Assembly: GCA_021234155.1 (NCBI GenBank)
Contig: JAJEKV010000008.1
Location: forward strand, 3,886,085 to 3,950,084
Reading direction: 5' to 3'
Source: Isoetes taiwanensis
Lineage: Eukaryota; Streptophyta; Lycopodiopsida; Isoetales; Isoetaceae
DNA length: 64,000 nucleotides
Shown here piece after piece: positions 10,755-22,917 of the stretch; position 1 is the first letter of the stretch; each line of letters begins with the position of its first letter. A program made the translations under genes and the position numbers. The notes beneath the pieces were generated by a model that was not told the origin of the DNA, did not search any database, and was given only the letters and a program-made list of their open reading frames with translations.

Positions 10755-11284
10755 ATGGACGAATCTATTAACCTGGAAGTTAGCTTGAATACCTCCATAA
10801 ATGAGAACTGGGGGCCCGCAGATGAGGCTGCAAACTCCCTTAAGTTACCAGACTGTTTCAGAGATATAGCCGGGTTTGGATCAGATGCAGAGGTGGAATC
10901 CCCTTCCAAGGAGAAGGAAAAGCCTGATCCGACAACAGTGGTCGAGCCCCCTGCAGATAAAAATCCAGCCTCTCTTGAGGCTCATTGGCAGGAGGATATT
11001 CATGGGGCTCAAGGGGATGGCGAGGTTGTTCGGGAAGAATTCTTGGAGCACCCACAGGAAGAGCCCCCAGACTACCGGTATGATCACCGCGGCCCGCGAT
11101 GGAGGTGCCGGTAGACGTCTGCGATAAGAGTTACAGCAGAAAGGTTGATTTAGAAAATCATAGGTTCAGGGTACACCACATTTATGAGAATTTCAGGCTC
11201 CTTGATGCTCCAAGGGGTCGGATTCCTGGCAACCAGGGGAGCAAGGGTGAATCCAAGAAGAGGGACTATGGGAAGATAGTGTAG
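10755..11284 (+). CDS. C2H2 zinc-finger N-terminal region of the MULE Ulp1 protein, copy A
   Basis: The start at 10755 (MDESINLEVSLN) follows an acceptor-like TTGCAG, so a leader intron is likely. An acidic, Pro/Glu-rich stretch of about 110 residues is followed by a classical C2H2 finger, C-x4-C-x12-H-x4-H (second Cys in VDVCDKSYS, His pair in ENHRFRVH), and then a basic Lys-rich tail. In copy A one base is missing at 11110-11115 relative to B, putting a stop in the middle of the finger. Copy B reads through, so the break is recent or a sequence error. The frame closes at 11282-11284 in both copies, yet codon-like sequence continues towards the peptidase. It is probably one protein with the Ulp1 domain, perhaps joined by splicing. 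The finger would offer DNA binding for the element. Confidence 0.6.
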
Positions 11285-13083
11285 CGCCGATCTTGTGATC
11301 CTGATTTCAAGTATGCCCATAGACCAGGAAACTTCAAAGGACTAGACGAGCTGCAGCAAGTATTGGCGGATCAACGATAGATATTGGATTGCTTCTACCC
11401 GAAGGGCGGCTGACTTCATCAATTTGCGTGTTCGTAAAGAAAGCACGGGAGCTCGAATCCCGTGAGAAGCAAATAAGGGAACCGGGCTCGAATTGCTCCC
11501 GAGCCATGGCAATGGGGTCACCGAGGAGGAAATTTGGCCGCCCAGCCCTAATTGGAATGCCGAGCAGGCTCAAGTGGACGCAGACGCGATTGGAGTGCCG
11601 AGGTTGCTGCTGCATGATAATCTGAAATCTCCCCGTGTTAAAAGGAGGACACCACATCGCTTGGATGCACCATTGAAGCCGGCCGTTTACTAAGGCCGGC
11701 GAGAATCTGCTAGCATGGCTCCCAATCATATTATTTCTGAAGAATCCGAGCCTGATGACGAAGAGGAGCCAGTTGATTCCAGTATAAAACCCAGCAGGAT
11801 AAGATTTCATTATTTGTATTGCACAGATCCCTCCTTTTTTATTGCTGTTCTGTCCTACCAGAGAGGTCTGCAACTGGAGAGATGGACCTTTAATTTCACA
11901 TTGACATATCCAATTGTTGTGGAGAGTCCGCTACTTAAGGTGGGCAGCAAATCGCAATCCGTGGAGTTCTTCATCACCGAGGTAGAGGCCCAAAACTTCC
12001 AAACAATTCCAAGTCGCCTCGGAGATTTGGCATGCGAGGTGGATGCCGACTGCATTGGAGCTTCTTTACTGTGAGTGTAATTTTGCTAGTACAGTTCACT
12101 TCTGTTGCTCAAACAATTGGAATTCAGTTTTAATTTGCACATCCTCTCCTCAGGGTACTTGTCCATTCGATTCCTATTCAGAAGAGATGTCACCATGTAA
12201 TGGTTCACCCTGCTGCATTCGGATTATTTCTAAGTGGAAGCAAGGCAGGTTTAGGCGGGGCATATGACCAATTTGCAAAGTTGATCCCGCCATCACCGTT
12301 TGGCAAAGCTGCTCAATGGAGAATTCAGCATGTTCAGTACTACTACATTCCTGTTAATGCAAGGTAACATCTGCTTGTCAAGTTAAAAGATCCCCTTCAT
12401 TTTTTATTGTCAAGTGATTAGTTTTATTGAACTGCAGTGGCCATTGGAGCCTGTTTATATTAGTTGTTGATCAATTGGCATGCCAGAAGCTGAACAAGCC
12501 CTGCCCGTGCATTTTGCACTTTGATTCTTATGATCCCCTGCATGCAAATGTTCGAGGCTTCATAACTTTGTGAGTTATTTCAGGTCTACACATATTTATG
12601 GTTTCAGCATAGGTAATTAGGTTCTTATTTTAGGAATTGAACTCGGATTACATTTCCAGGTTCTTAAGTGACCTATTCAAGAGGTGGAAGCACGAGGAAT
12701 CAGCACTTCACAATGCTCCTTGCATACTGATGGATGCTCCCCAGCAACATAACAGCCAAGATTGTGGTGTATATGTCATAAATTATGTGAATAGATTTAT
12801 TCGAGATGTTTGCAGCACCAAAGATCAGGTAAATCACAATTCTGAATGACTTAAGAATTGTCACTTTTCAGATTGTCATTGCTTAAGAATTGTTCTTTTT
12901 CAGGTTGTCATTACCCGGGATTGGTTCCAGAAGGAAGAGATAGACAATACCCGGCAGTGTTTCATTACAGTGTTGCAGAAATTGAGTGACTGTCTAGCCC
13001 AAGGGAAATCCACTTTCTATTTGCCCGAAGGTGCCAATCAGTTCTCTCGTCCAGTTACCCGTCTGATGTTAAATGGCCCCTGA
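11285..13083 (+). CDS. Ulp1-type (C48) SUMO-protease domain of the MULE, copy A
   Basis: A spliced peptidase with clear GT-AG introns. Exons end or begin at about 12070, 12154-12363, 12438-12569, 12660-12828 and 12904-13083 (TGA). The catalytic set of C48 cysteine proteases is complete: His in GHWSLFILVVD, Asp in LHFDSYDP, Gln and Cys in PQQHNSQDCGVYV. Upstream (11285-12070) is a charged linker with the ELESREKQI coiled-coil-like stretch; it has frame changes relative to B. Family members remove SUMO or related modifiers; the target here is unknown. Ulp1 domains are known cargo of plant MULEs (the Kaonashi group). The gene converges with the transposase, separated by a hairpin array. Confidence 0.82.
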
Positions 13084-13221
13084 AAATAACAATGGATCTA
13101 ATCTGTATACTCAATGTAATTTGAGTAAACTGTATGCACATATGAATATCTATGAATATAAGAAATGAACTTTCTGTGAAATATTGGTCAATGTCCTGAA
13201 ATATTGGTCATACGGGTGTAA

Positions 13222-13600
13222 TCGGGATCCCCTCCTCTGGGATCACACTCCGGAATATTCGTTGTAGATGCCCTGTGATCCCCTCCTCCGGGATCACAGT
13301 CCGCCCAAACGCCCAAATCGTAGATGCCGGATGATCCCCTCCTCCGGGATCACACGTCCGCGAAAAAAGCATTATTTAATTTCAATGGTATGGATATTAT
13401 TTTCGATATTAAGGCATATTCGTTGTAGATGCCGGATGATCCCCTCCTCCGGGATCACAACATAATTAATGGGGATCCCCTCCTCCGGGATCACACGTCC
13501 GTGAAAAAAGCATTATTTAATTTCAATGGTATGGTTACTATTCTCGATATTAAGGCATATTCTTCTGTAGATGCCGTGTGATCCCCACCTCCGGGATCAC
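13222..13600 (+). repeat. Central hairpin array between convergent genes, copy A
   Basis: Six copies of the 23-bp palindrome (GTGATCCC/GGGATCAC arms, pyrimidine centre) lie at about 13222-13246, 13275-13297, 13331-13353, 13436-13458, 13471-13493 and 13578-13600. They are spread through AT-rich spacer that itself contains a repeated unit (CATTATTTAATTTCAATGG appears at about 13369 and 13511). All units keep the orientation of the left TIR. The position between the 3' ends of the peptidase and the transposase fits a bidirectional terminator, processing signal or internal transposase-binding region; this is inference. Confidence 0.85.
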
Positions 13601-13744
13601 ACGTCCGGTTCTTAAATGTCCCAATTTAACCTCAATGGTTTGATTTCTTAAATGAGTTGCGTTGCCCCCTAAGTTATCGTATGTAGTGAGAACAATTGAA
13701 AGTAAACTCATAAATGACTTAACATGTTCTGTTCAACTGCATAC

Positions 13745-15946
13745 TTACAATAACCCCTCCATCTCAACTTGCTTCCAGCTCTTCTTGATTTCCTTGTCCT
13801 TCCTCTTCCCAAGCTCTATCAAAGGCTTGAGCCTTGCCAAACTATTTCCACACTTCTCTTCAATTGCCAAGGTGGGGAGAGTTGTTATGGCTATCATGTT
13901 GGTGCCCCCAACATCATCCACTCTCTCTAGCCTAGTGTCGAGTTGTCTCATAAGAGAATCAGTAGCAACAAGCATGCTAGGATCTTTTTCTGCCCTTGAC
14001 ATCACTCTAGCAATTACTTCCTGTAAGGATGCACGAGTCTTATCCAAGTTAAACCTTCTCTCCATTTGGGAGAGAGACTCCTCTCCCAAGCATACAATGT
14101 CGGCCACATCTTCACATGGGTTTCCCTCCCCAGGAACTATCTCCTCACATGGCCTCAACTGGTCCATGCCCCCAGCAATTGTCCCATATTGGGACCCAAG
14201 CACATGTAAAAGATCCTGATCTCTGTAGTTGCCCAGCAATTGCATAACCTTAACCTGGTGTTTACACAAGTTGCCCTTGGCTCCCCAAGGGCAGTCACAG
14301 CATGCCCAATTCTTGTGTGCCCCATTCACAAAGTAAGGACCTAGCCCTAGAGTACGTTCGCTTTGCACTTCTGCCTCACCTTCCTCGAAGTTGGTGAATG
14401 TGACTTGTTCATCAGCAATCTTCCTTGCACCTCGTATGGCGCACTCTATTATCTCCCCCTGGGATGTGTTTACTACAAAGCATGCTTCCTTCATGGACCT
14501 ACAACACAAAGGAATCATATAAACACAAAGGCTAGAGAGAAGGATTAGATGTGTAGGAACTATACCTGATGTATGTCATGTGTGTCTCCCCGCTTATTGG
14601 TTAGGATGTAGAGCAGCCAATCAATCCTCCTTCCTCGAAGTGCATCGTTTAGAAATGCCCAGGCCTCTTCAAGGCACAATGCCATGCCTCTATGGCAGCA
14701 TTTGTCTCTTGGTTAGAGTGAGGGTACATCCTTGTAGCCAACACCCATTGACAAATGTTTTAGTCCACTCCTTACTCATGTAGGCTGCCAGCTTAGGGTA
14801 TTGAGGATACTTCCTCACTAACTCTTCCAATTTCCTGGTGGCCTCTTTCCTCACAGCTTCCCTGTACTCTTCCCCATACTCATTGTCTCCAAGAGGGCCT
14901 TCTGTCCTGTACATAATGTAACCAAGCTCCTTGAACAACTCGTTTGAGCCACCTTGTTCTTCACATTATTAATGCAACCATTTAATCCATGCCCTCCTCA
15001 CGTGCCAAATGCATATTTGCACGGGTACATTAGGGAAAACCTACGAAATAACCAAGGTTAGTACATATGGAATCACAACCAAGGATTAAGTTTCAACAAC
15101 TTACATTCTTTACAGCCTTTATCTCAGCATGGGCATCATCCGTAATGATGCAAGAAGGTTGCCATTCAGGATCATCTTGGCATAAGGATTCCTTTAGTGC
15201 TTGCATCCACTTTGTTATAGCTCCACTCTTTTTGAGAATTGGTTAGAACGTAAAGCCAATGGCAAACCATTGGAATACTCATCAAAGGCGATGAGTGTGA
15301 AAAGATAGAACCTCTTGTCATTTGTTTTGAAGGTAGAGTCCATGCAAATGGCTCTATTCTTACCAAATCTCAACATGGATTCCTTTGGATTGGAGTCATA
15401 ACTCCTAACTGAAACAAGTCTCCTTGCTCATACATGAACACCTAATCTTGGTGTTGTTGAACCCACATATAGATGCTAGTTGGAAGATCATCATGCAGCT
15501 TCCATGTGTTTCTTAACAACTCCCTTCTCAACATTGTATAATCCCGAATTTTGAGCACATCATCCCTACACATGCTTTCAGTTCCATGCACATCACGCTT
15601 CAATCTCCATCTCTCTTCATGCATGTTCATGACACTACGTGGAGTGTGCCATTGCATAAGCTTTTCTCGGACCCAATCCTTCAATTCTCGTGAGATCCAG
15701 GGTGCTAACTTGAACTTAATTCCTCTCTCAGGGTCAATGGACTTACCATGGCAAATCTTGGATATTCTTGTGATCAAACCCATAATAAGTGATATGTGAA
15801 AATTTTGGAAGGAGATAGAGTTGCCTAATTGTGAAATGGCACTGGCAGCCCCTACGTACACCCTCTCCCCTCTGAACCCTTTTCCTGCGTCTACCCGGTG
15901 GACGTGGTCCATCCTCAACCACATGAGTGTTTGCTGTCATGTCTTG
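13745..15946 (-). pseudogene. MULE transposase, copy A
   Basis: Minus strand. N-terminal part from about 15940 (MTANTHVVEDGPR), then the MULE DDE core: AICMDSTFKTND (first Asp, near 15340), CIITDDAHAEIKAV (second Asp, near 15140), the hallmark IWHVRRAW (about 15010) and NQETNAAIEAWH (about 14690). The last exon, 14498-13745, holds a SWIM zinc finger, C-D-C-PWGAKGNL-C-K-H, and an Arg/Lys-rich tail. Introns are visible near 15100-15045 and 14560-14499 (acceptor TTGTAG). Several frameshifts break the reading. Copy B keeps an open DDE core (38385-38011). It would cut and join the element at its TIRs. Length and motif order fit plant MURA-type proteins with SWIM domains. Confidence 0.85.
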
Positions 15947-16926
15947 AGGTCCATATGAACACCAATATCTGTATTATGCAAATACAAGTTAATGTAGACC
16001 TAAGTGTAATTCTAACAGAACCACTTCAAATGAATCAAAATAACTTCAAGCAAACACAATAACTTCTTGGTTCACTGAATGATGATTTTCAATTAAAAAC
16101 ACATGAATCTAACAATGTCTATACCTCTTCAAGGTCAAATAGGAATCTTTGTAGGGTCTTTTTAACACTCTCTCAGCCTCGGAGCTCCGGAGATAGAAGT
16201 TGCAAGGTGCTTGGGAATTCTTCTGCTCCCCAAGAATAAAACTAAGGCTAGAAATGTCAAACTTTAGCTCAAAATGACCAAAATTGCTCAAACCCTTGAA
16301 TTGTTTTTCCAAACTATGGTTTGTTTGTAAATAGAAGCATACCCCATTAGTACCACAAGTATTGCTCTCGGCCCAAAGCTGATGCCTTACTCCAAGGTAG
16401 AAGTGCCCAAGAACACCCCTTTGTTATAGTCATCTAAACCTCAGCATAGCAACCGAAGTCCAACCTGTTGGTACATCACCTCTGCTCATGCCAAAAGCAT
16501 AAACATTGACCTAATTTTGTGTCCTTCTAATAGAGTTTGACCTATACAGCCACATTCACACTCCTATTGCCGGGATACCTAGAAAGGAGCTAGAGTCTAG
16601 AGCTGCCCAAGTCACTCCGTGTGTAGAGATTGGACCCCCAAACCAACTTTGCTAGGTATGCCTCAAACATCGTGAGGTCCTGCTAAAACAAACCCTCATT
16701 TCATGCCATACCACACGCCCTAATGTCCATAGACTTGTAGATTAAAGAGATGTCTCCAATAATCTTTGCCGAGCCATCTTGCTTGCTTTATAGAGCCCAA
16801 AAGGTAGGAGAGCCCTTCAAGTAGACCCTTAGACTCTAGGATATCACGAGAGTTGCTTTCAAGCACAGGGCGAGCCACGACATTTGCGAGGGAGGCTTAA
16901 CTTTTAAAGACATCAAGGTCCCAAAG

Positions 16927-17175
16927 ATGTACAAACAGATAAGAAGAGGAGACCGAAAAGCGCACCCAAGAGAGGGAAGCACAACGACAAACACCTCAAC
17001 CGACAAACGAGTAGAACAGACACCACCGACCTATCATCAATCTCCATCAAATGGGAAGAATATTGGTAACCAACGGCACCAAGAATGTTCTAGATGTCAA
17101 CCTCCCGGCTACCACGCCCACGAGCTCACATCGAAAAGAGGATCTCAACGCCTTCACCAACTTCACGCGACATGA
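16927..17175 (+). pseudogene. gag remnant with zinc knuckle
   Basis: The open frame is rich in Asn, Gln, Lys and Arg and contains ECSRCQPPGYHAHEL, close to the retrotransposon zinc knuckle C-x2-C-x4-H-x4-C but with one extra residue before His and the last Cys replaced. This is the nucleocapsid-like end of gag, which binds RNA. No capsid-like region is readable upstream. Assignment to gypsy rather than copia rests on the downstream polypurine tract and LTR. Confidence 0.5.
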
Positions 17176-20100
17176 GTTTCCAAATGGAAGAACGCCAGAC
17201 AACAAAATACAGTGCACAGGAAGATGTTAGGCATCAATGTCGCCAAGTTAGCATCACGAAAGCTAGGGCGAGGGGGCATAATCTTCCGCCGAGGGAGACA
17301 ACTCATGGCGACACGAGCCGTATAGAAACCGGAGGGAAGATCACCACGACCTTGCAGCCCGCCAGCCTCAAAGCCAACGTCAACAAAAGGAGTAACCAAG
17401 CTAGGCAACCACAAAGCACCTAAGGTCACCAAGATGAGCCTCCAGCTCCTTGCACCGCCAGGAGAACTTTCATCGGTTCCAAAAAGGTAGGAGACCATGA
17501 GAGGGAGGAGACGATATCAAGGAACATTTCCGACTTCGGGCCTCAGATCAGCACTAGGGCAAGACCAAGGAGGAGAATATTCTGCTCAAACAGAATTCCG
17601 GACCCGTGAACACCTAGAAACCAAAGGAAGGATTCGCTTTACTACGCCACCAAGGAGTGCGTGAAATGGTTAGGGACCCAAAGGACGGAGGAGACGACCT
17701 AGCCCGGCCAGTAGAAATCACGCAAAGGCGACCAGAAGGAGCTACGGTAAGTGCAATGGAGATGACCACACTTCCAGGCACAGGAGAGCCACCTCGGAAT
17801 GAAGCAAAGCCCAAGCAACAGGAGTCGCACTCAGAAATTCAACCTGCGGGGGAATGACAATGCCCGCCTACCGACCACGATCTCAAAGCTTCAAGACATT
17901 CAAGAATGCCCGACCGCAACAGCCGTGTGACCCTACTCAAGCTCGATCAATGGCACCGCAATCAGCAATCTTGCAACAACACACCGCATGTAGGGGGCGA
18001 GCGTTACCGCATTCCTCGCGGCGAACATACACACAACAAGGAGGAGCATCTTTTTCAAGGGATCACATCGACGAACACTCTTCGCAACTTGAGGTGATCA
18101 GCTCGGATCAGACATAAAGCTCAACAATAGTAGCAGCATCTCAAGGAATCCCGGAGTCAACCTGAACGAAGAAGATGCAGCAAAACCGAAGAATCAAATG
18201 CGATAGGAGGAAGGGAAAACCTAGAGGAGTATAAATAATTAGGTAGATCTTCGTAGTTGTTTTGCAAAAAGTGGATGAATTAAAATCCCAATGTAAATGC
18301 GATATGTCTATTGTATATCTAGGATGTCCACATATATAGTGGAGAAACATGGGTTTAAAGTCATGTTTTACGGATTTAGCTTTTAGATCGTGAAGCTCCT
18401 TCACTTCACTACCAAAGGAGGAAGCAAGGAGGCACAACTATAGCCCAAGATCAAAATGGAAGAGCAACTACGAGGGAGAAAAACGACGAGAGGCCAAGCA
18501 AACCTTCAACTCCAAACACTTCGAAATGCCCTCAAGCGTAAGACCGCCGCCACCCAATGTTAGAATAAGAGACAACACCCATCATGTCAAGATCATCAAC
18601 GCTGCACCGTGACATCGCCGGTAGCAACACTACCTCTTGTAGCAAAGGGCAGCACTTGACGAACTTATGACATGAGTGGCCTCAACAATGGAAGGAGGAA
18701 CACCTCACATCAACGAGCCAACTAAGAAGGCAACATCTCGACGACCATAATCCCACCTTGTGGTAATATAGGGTGATGCGCTATGACACGGGTATTAGAT
18801 GGAGATGCACTTAATACGAAAGGCACCACATGAGGAGACATGCCTCCAACAACTAGGTGACGGCTTCGGCCGGTACTCCTACCAAGAATTAGAAGAGAAG
18901 AAGCCACCATATCTCCGACATGTGGCACGCCAAACGCCCAAGGTAGAAGCATTCACACCTTTTAACGACAAGGATAGCAACCGGCACCTTCGCAAAAAGA
19001 GTTCAAGATAATAGCCAAGCTATTCAACGACAAGAGTATATCTAAGGCGTGTACTTCTTCAACTCAAGGGTCAAGCCGCAAGATATAAGGATCCATCATC
19101 CCGACAACATAGCCAGCAGGGAGGAGAGCCATGATGCTTTACTTGCCAGAGAGACCGACATGCATAGAGGGACAAAGGTCAGGAACTGAAAGCTGGAGAA
19201 GTGCTAGCAACCGACTTCTTCCACGAGCTCCCTAGAGGCAACAGGAGGACCAAAACCAAGAGCACAATCAAAGCCACCGAGGGTACCTCAAGTCAAGAAG
19301 ACGGCATAGCACCGCGGAACGTGTTAACGTCCAAGCCATGCGATCGAGGGGATCAAACGAGGAAGTTTGGAAGCTCGATGGAGAACCAACTAGGTGAGGC
19401 GAGCCGATGACTTGCACGCGGCCTTGCATGCAACTTGGTGAACCCAAGGATGAACGATTCAAAGAACAATCTGCAGAAGAGAACAACTCCGTGAGGAGTA
19501 TAGCCAAAGGAATCGCAAGACAGCCTCAAGAGACGCCCCAAATAGCTTCAAGTATCATGAAGGGGAACAATTATTGCCCGAGAACAGATCAAGAAGCGAC
19601 TGAAATGTCGGAGCATCAACGACAAGCACACCTTAGTTAGAATGTGATGCAAAGCGGTTGTGCCATAGCCGACAAACGTCGGAGGGCCCAAGTATTTCAA
19701 CAAGTTACCCCGGGGTATGAGCTGACGTACAAATAGGAGGATATAGATCGCAACACCATTGCACCGAGGAACACCGATGACATTGCCAAGGAGTAGGTGC
19801 GCAACTTCGGGCGGGAGGCACAAGGGAGACCTAATAGCTCTAGTAGTATAATTGTAATTATGTAAGCTATATGTTTTGCATGTATAGTTCCCTTTGTTAT
19901 TCCTTCCTCCCATAGCGCAATGATCAAAGGAAGAGATGTTATGCAAGCTGCGTGGGTGAAGCAATCAACATCGCCAACACTCTTCGGCAACTTCGACGTA
20001 TGAGGCATCGATGGAGTCAAGAAACAATATCGGATAATCGAGTCATCCTTTAGCTGCCAAGACAAAGAGTTCAAGATGAAAGATCTCTTTCAACGGGCAC

Positions 20101-22309
20101 CACCTTCAGGCTTTTGAAAAGCGGCATGGAAGATTTCAAGTGATCAACTACGCCATCAAAGCCACCAAAGAATGAGAGGCTCCCTAGCGAACAACGCCAA
20201 CCTCTACTTCAAAGAGCAGCCAATCGCCAAGGAGACCGGCATCGAAATTTATTCTAAGAACGCTACCTTGCTCCTTCAAGCAGTAACGAGCCGGATGAGC
20301 TTCTAGCAAGCTCAAAGATCTAAGGCCACGGGGCCTAGTAGGTTAAATGTATGGATGGTAACATCCATATTGGGATTAGAAGGCATTTCCGTATATTCTC
20401 GCCGAAAGGATTGCCCCAATATTGAGCTAAGCGTCAAGATTGGGAAGGAAATGCATAGGAGTAACTATAATTATATACACGATTGTTAATGACATCCAAT
20501 GTATTGAAACCACTTGGTGAGATTGATCTCCTCACTAAGAAGGAATCATTACTAGGATAATTGTTGACCATGTATAAATCTAGTATCTCCTAAAGAATAA
20601 TCCAACTGAAAGAAAAGAAGTAATCTAACAAGTCCCAAAAACTTGTTACGATGACATCAATTCGATTGGTAGGAATATTCCAAGAGTTTAAATAACTAAG
20701 AAAGGGGAATCTCTAGAATAATAAAATAATAGTACATGCAAGGTACATCTAAAATAAGAATTATAGTAATCAAATAGTCTTTTGAGACAAAAGGAATTGT
20801 CATGATGACAAAACCTTGTGGTTTAGAATCGCTCTAACTAAGTAGGTAACCCATGCAAAAAGAAGAAGCGTATAACCTCTTAAGGGGAGAGAATAGATAT
20901 GACGCTGTGTACAACGCCATTGAAGGGTGCAGGACCAATTTCTTTTCAAGAAAGTGGGAGGGCTCAATCTTATGATTGAACGCATTTGTATCGAATTGAC
21001 CTAATTCAGAATAGAGTTCACTCCCAATGGCCGGGCGAATAGAGCGTAAAATAGATAGATACCTTAGGCTCGAGGCCTTCAACGCGAGACCGACGTAGTA
21101 GCTAACTACACCAATGAAGTGGAGCAAAACTATGGGAGCAATGCAACGACCAAGTCATCTCCAAAGTACTCAACGCCACCAATGGGTGGATGCGTTCTAG
21201 CCTTAGGTAAGGTGTGCATGTATTATAAGTTTTAATGTGTCTTATTGATAAGTTAAATATAGATCCTAATAACCCGATAGAAATTGTTGCATGTATATGT
21301 ATCATAGGGAAATAAGTTAAATAACAACGATAATGTGAGGTAGCATGTTAATTGATCCTTCGCAAGGACGCAATTCCTTCCAAGGATAGCTATATGACCT
21401 CTGGTCCTTATAAATATAGATAGAAAATAGAATTGGATATACTTAAGTATATCTTAGGATATATTTCCAAGGGTAATGCAGACCCAAGGAAGAGAATAAG
21501 AAGCACATCTAATTTTGTGTATGATAATTAAAACCTTGTCTATGTAACAATAGGTCTGAAGTAGGGTTATTGTTTAAATAATCGCATCTAAAAGTCGCTA
21601 AATATTGCAAAGCTTAGAGTAAATTTAATTGTACTATCGGAAGTAATATATCCAATACTATGATAATGTTAATTCATAAATATTACCTTAGGGTAATTAT
21701 GTTAATCACATGCATTAAGGAGCCGTAAAAAAAAAAAAAAAAAAAAAATTGGCCTCGTGCATGTCGATTTGTGTTTAGATTAGTTTCATGTGTAGTTAAG
21801 ATTAATCATGCGATGCAACCTATGCTTGGTATGGATTGCATGCGCTTGTTACCGGCGATGAGACCACTACGATCTCTAGGGCGGGTGTAATGTCAATGTA
21901 GGCATGACCGCTCACCGACGAAAGTGGAAGGTAGATTAGAAAGTCTACTGTCCCATCGGTAGATGACCTCGAGAAAAGGAGGTCATTAAGGAATGCATTG
22001 ATAGGAAAGGCACCTTTAGCCCCATATATGCTTTGATAGGAGGAATCTATCCTTCACGCCCACGCGGGAAGGATATCCTCCACGCCCGGGCAACTAGAGG
22101 TGTAGGCATGAGCGCATATAGGCATATAGGCGCCGCCTCCACGCCATAATGGAAGATCCACCCTCTTCCTACGAGATTAGCCATGCATCCATGTAGATAG
22201 GTGGGTGGTCACCATATAACCAAAAATTTTTTGTAATAATTAATAATAGGTAGTGTCGACCAAGCAGCCAATAGAGCCCCTGAGGGCAAGGAGGTCGAAT
22301 CCAATGGGC

Positions 22310-22815
22310 TTGCAAACACAAATTTTGTTATAATGTGTTGCAAGGGATGAAGGGTACCTTAGAAGTGTAAATTTTGTATGAAATTGATAAACTTTGATAA
22401 ACTTAAATGTTGTATTAAGTAAGGTTAATAATTACCTTATGTGGATTTCCAAGTTATGATGTGATAAGTTAATAGGATAACTAAATAGTAATGTCTTAAA
22501 CATTACCTTAGAGTAATTCTAATAATTAAGATAGTAAGTATGTAATTATAGATATTGTAAAATTAATGCAGATTTTAAGGTGAAGACCGCAACACAAATT
22601 TTGTTGGAATGTGTTGCAAGGAAATGAAGAGTACCTTAAATAATAATTGTATATGAAAGTGTTAAATTGTGATAAACTAAATGTTGTGATAATAGAAACT
22701 AATAAGTACCTTATTTTTAGTAGAAGTTACGAATTGACAACTTATTTGATAATGTAATGGCTTAATAATGATTTAAAAAATATTATCTTAAGGTAATCGT
22801 AATAAATGTGTGCAT
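22310..22815 (+). repeat. Tandem ~270 bp repeats upstream of the polypurine tract
   Basis: Two diverged units both start with CACAAATTTTGTT and GTGTTGCAAGG and end in an ATTACCTTAGAGTAAT-like phrase: about 22310-22560 and 22590-22815. A further partial unit with the same end phrase lies near 21660-21720. Such repeats before the 3' LTR are common in large plant gypsy elements. Confidence 0.6.
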
Positions 22816-22904
22816 TATAGTAGTATATCGCATGCATCGTTGATTGCGTGTTAGGAAGATTCCAAGGTGGGAGAACCACCATGCCGCTGGACAAAGATCA
22901 TTTC

Positions 22905-22917
22905 GGCAGGGGGAGAA
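22905..22917 (+). other. Polypurine tract of the gypsy-like element
   Basis: GGCAGGGGGAGAA directly precedes TGTGACGCTCC, the inferred LTR start. Position and composition fit a plus-strand primer. Confidence 0.75.

Larger units (their letters stand above)
1..16241 (+). repeat. Copy A of a ~12.6 kb duplicated segment
   Basis: This stretch aligns in the same order and orientation with 26604-39154. The match already holds at base 1, so the left end lies outside the window. It stops at about 16241, just after the shared text CCCCAAGAATAAAA. Once the retroelement at 5698-9244 is removed the two copies are nearly equal in length. The segment holds the end of gene X, a HAD-like fragment, a leader ORF, a MULE left TIR, a C2H2/Ulp1 locus, a hairpin array and a MULE transposase. 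It extends well beyond the MULE, so simple MULE transposition does not explain the duplication. A segmental duplication or a larger composite element is inferred. Confidence 0.93.
16246..22917 (+). mobile_element. Decayed gypsy-like retroelement, internal region (5' truncated)
   Basis: Begins where copy A of the duplicated segment is cut. Orientation is given by a gag zinc-knuckle remnant at about 17070-17130 and by a polypurine tract and LTR start at 22905-22918. No 5' LTR or primer site was found. The 17200-20350 part is compositionally coding-like (GC-richer, long open frames on both strands), but I could not read reverse transcriptase, RNase H or integrase motifs. From 20350 to 22900 it is AT-rich with tandem repeats. 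A 22-base poly-A run is at 21727-21748. Confidence 0.5.

Noticed and set aside
13662-14219. 185-residue plus-strand open frame
   Set aside because: It is the antisense shadow of the transposase SWIM-domain exon.
17163-20074. Several minus-strand open frames (e.g. 17498-17163, 19964-19548) as genes
   Set aside because: They overlap plus-strand frames in the gypsy-like region and contain no motif; they are GC-rich shadow frames.
21727-21748. 22-base A run as a retroposon (SINE) tail
   Set aside because: No promoter boxes or target duplication around it; treated as a simple run inside the decayed element.
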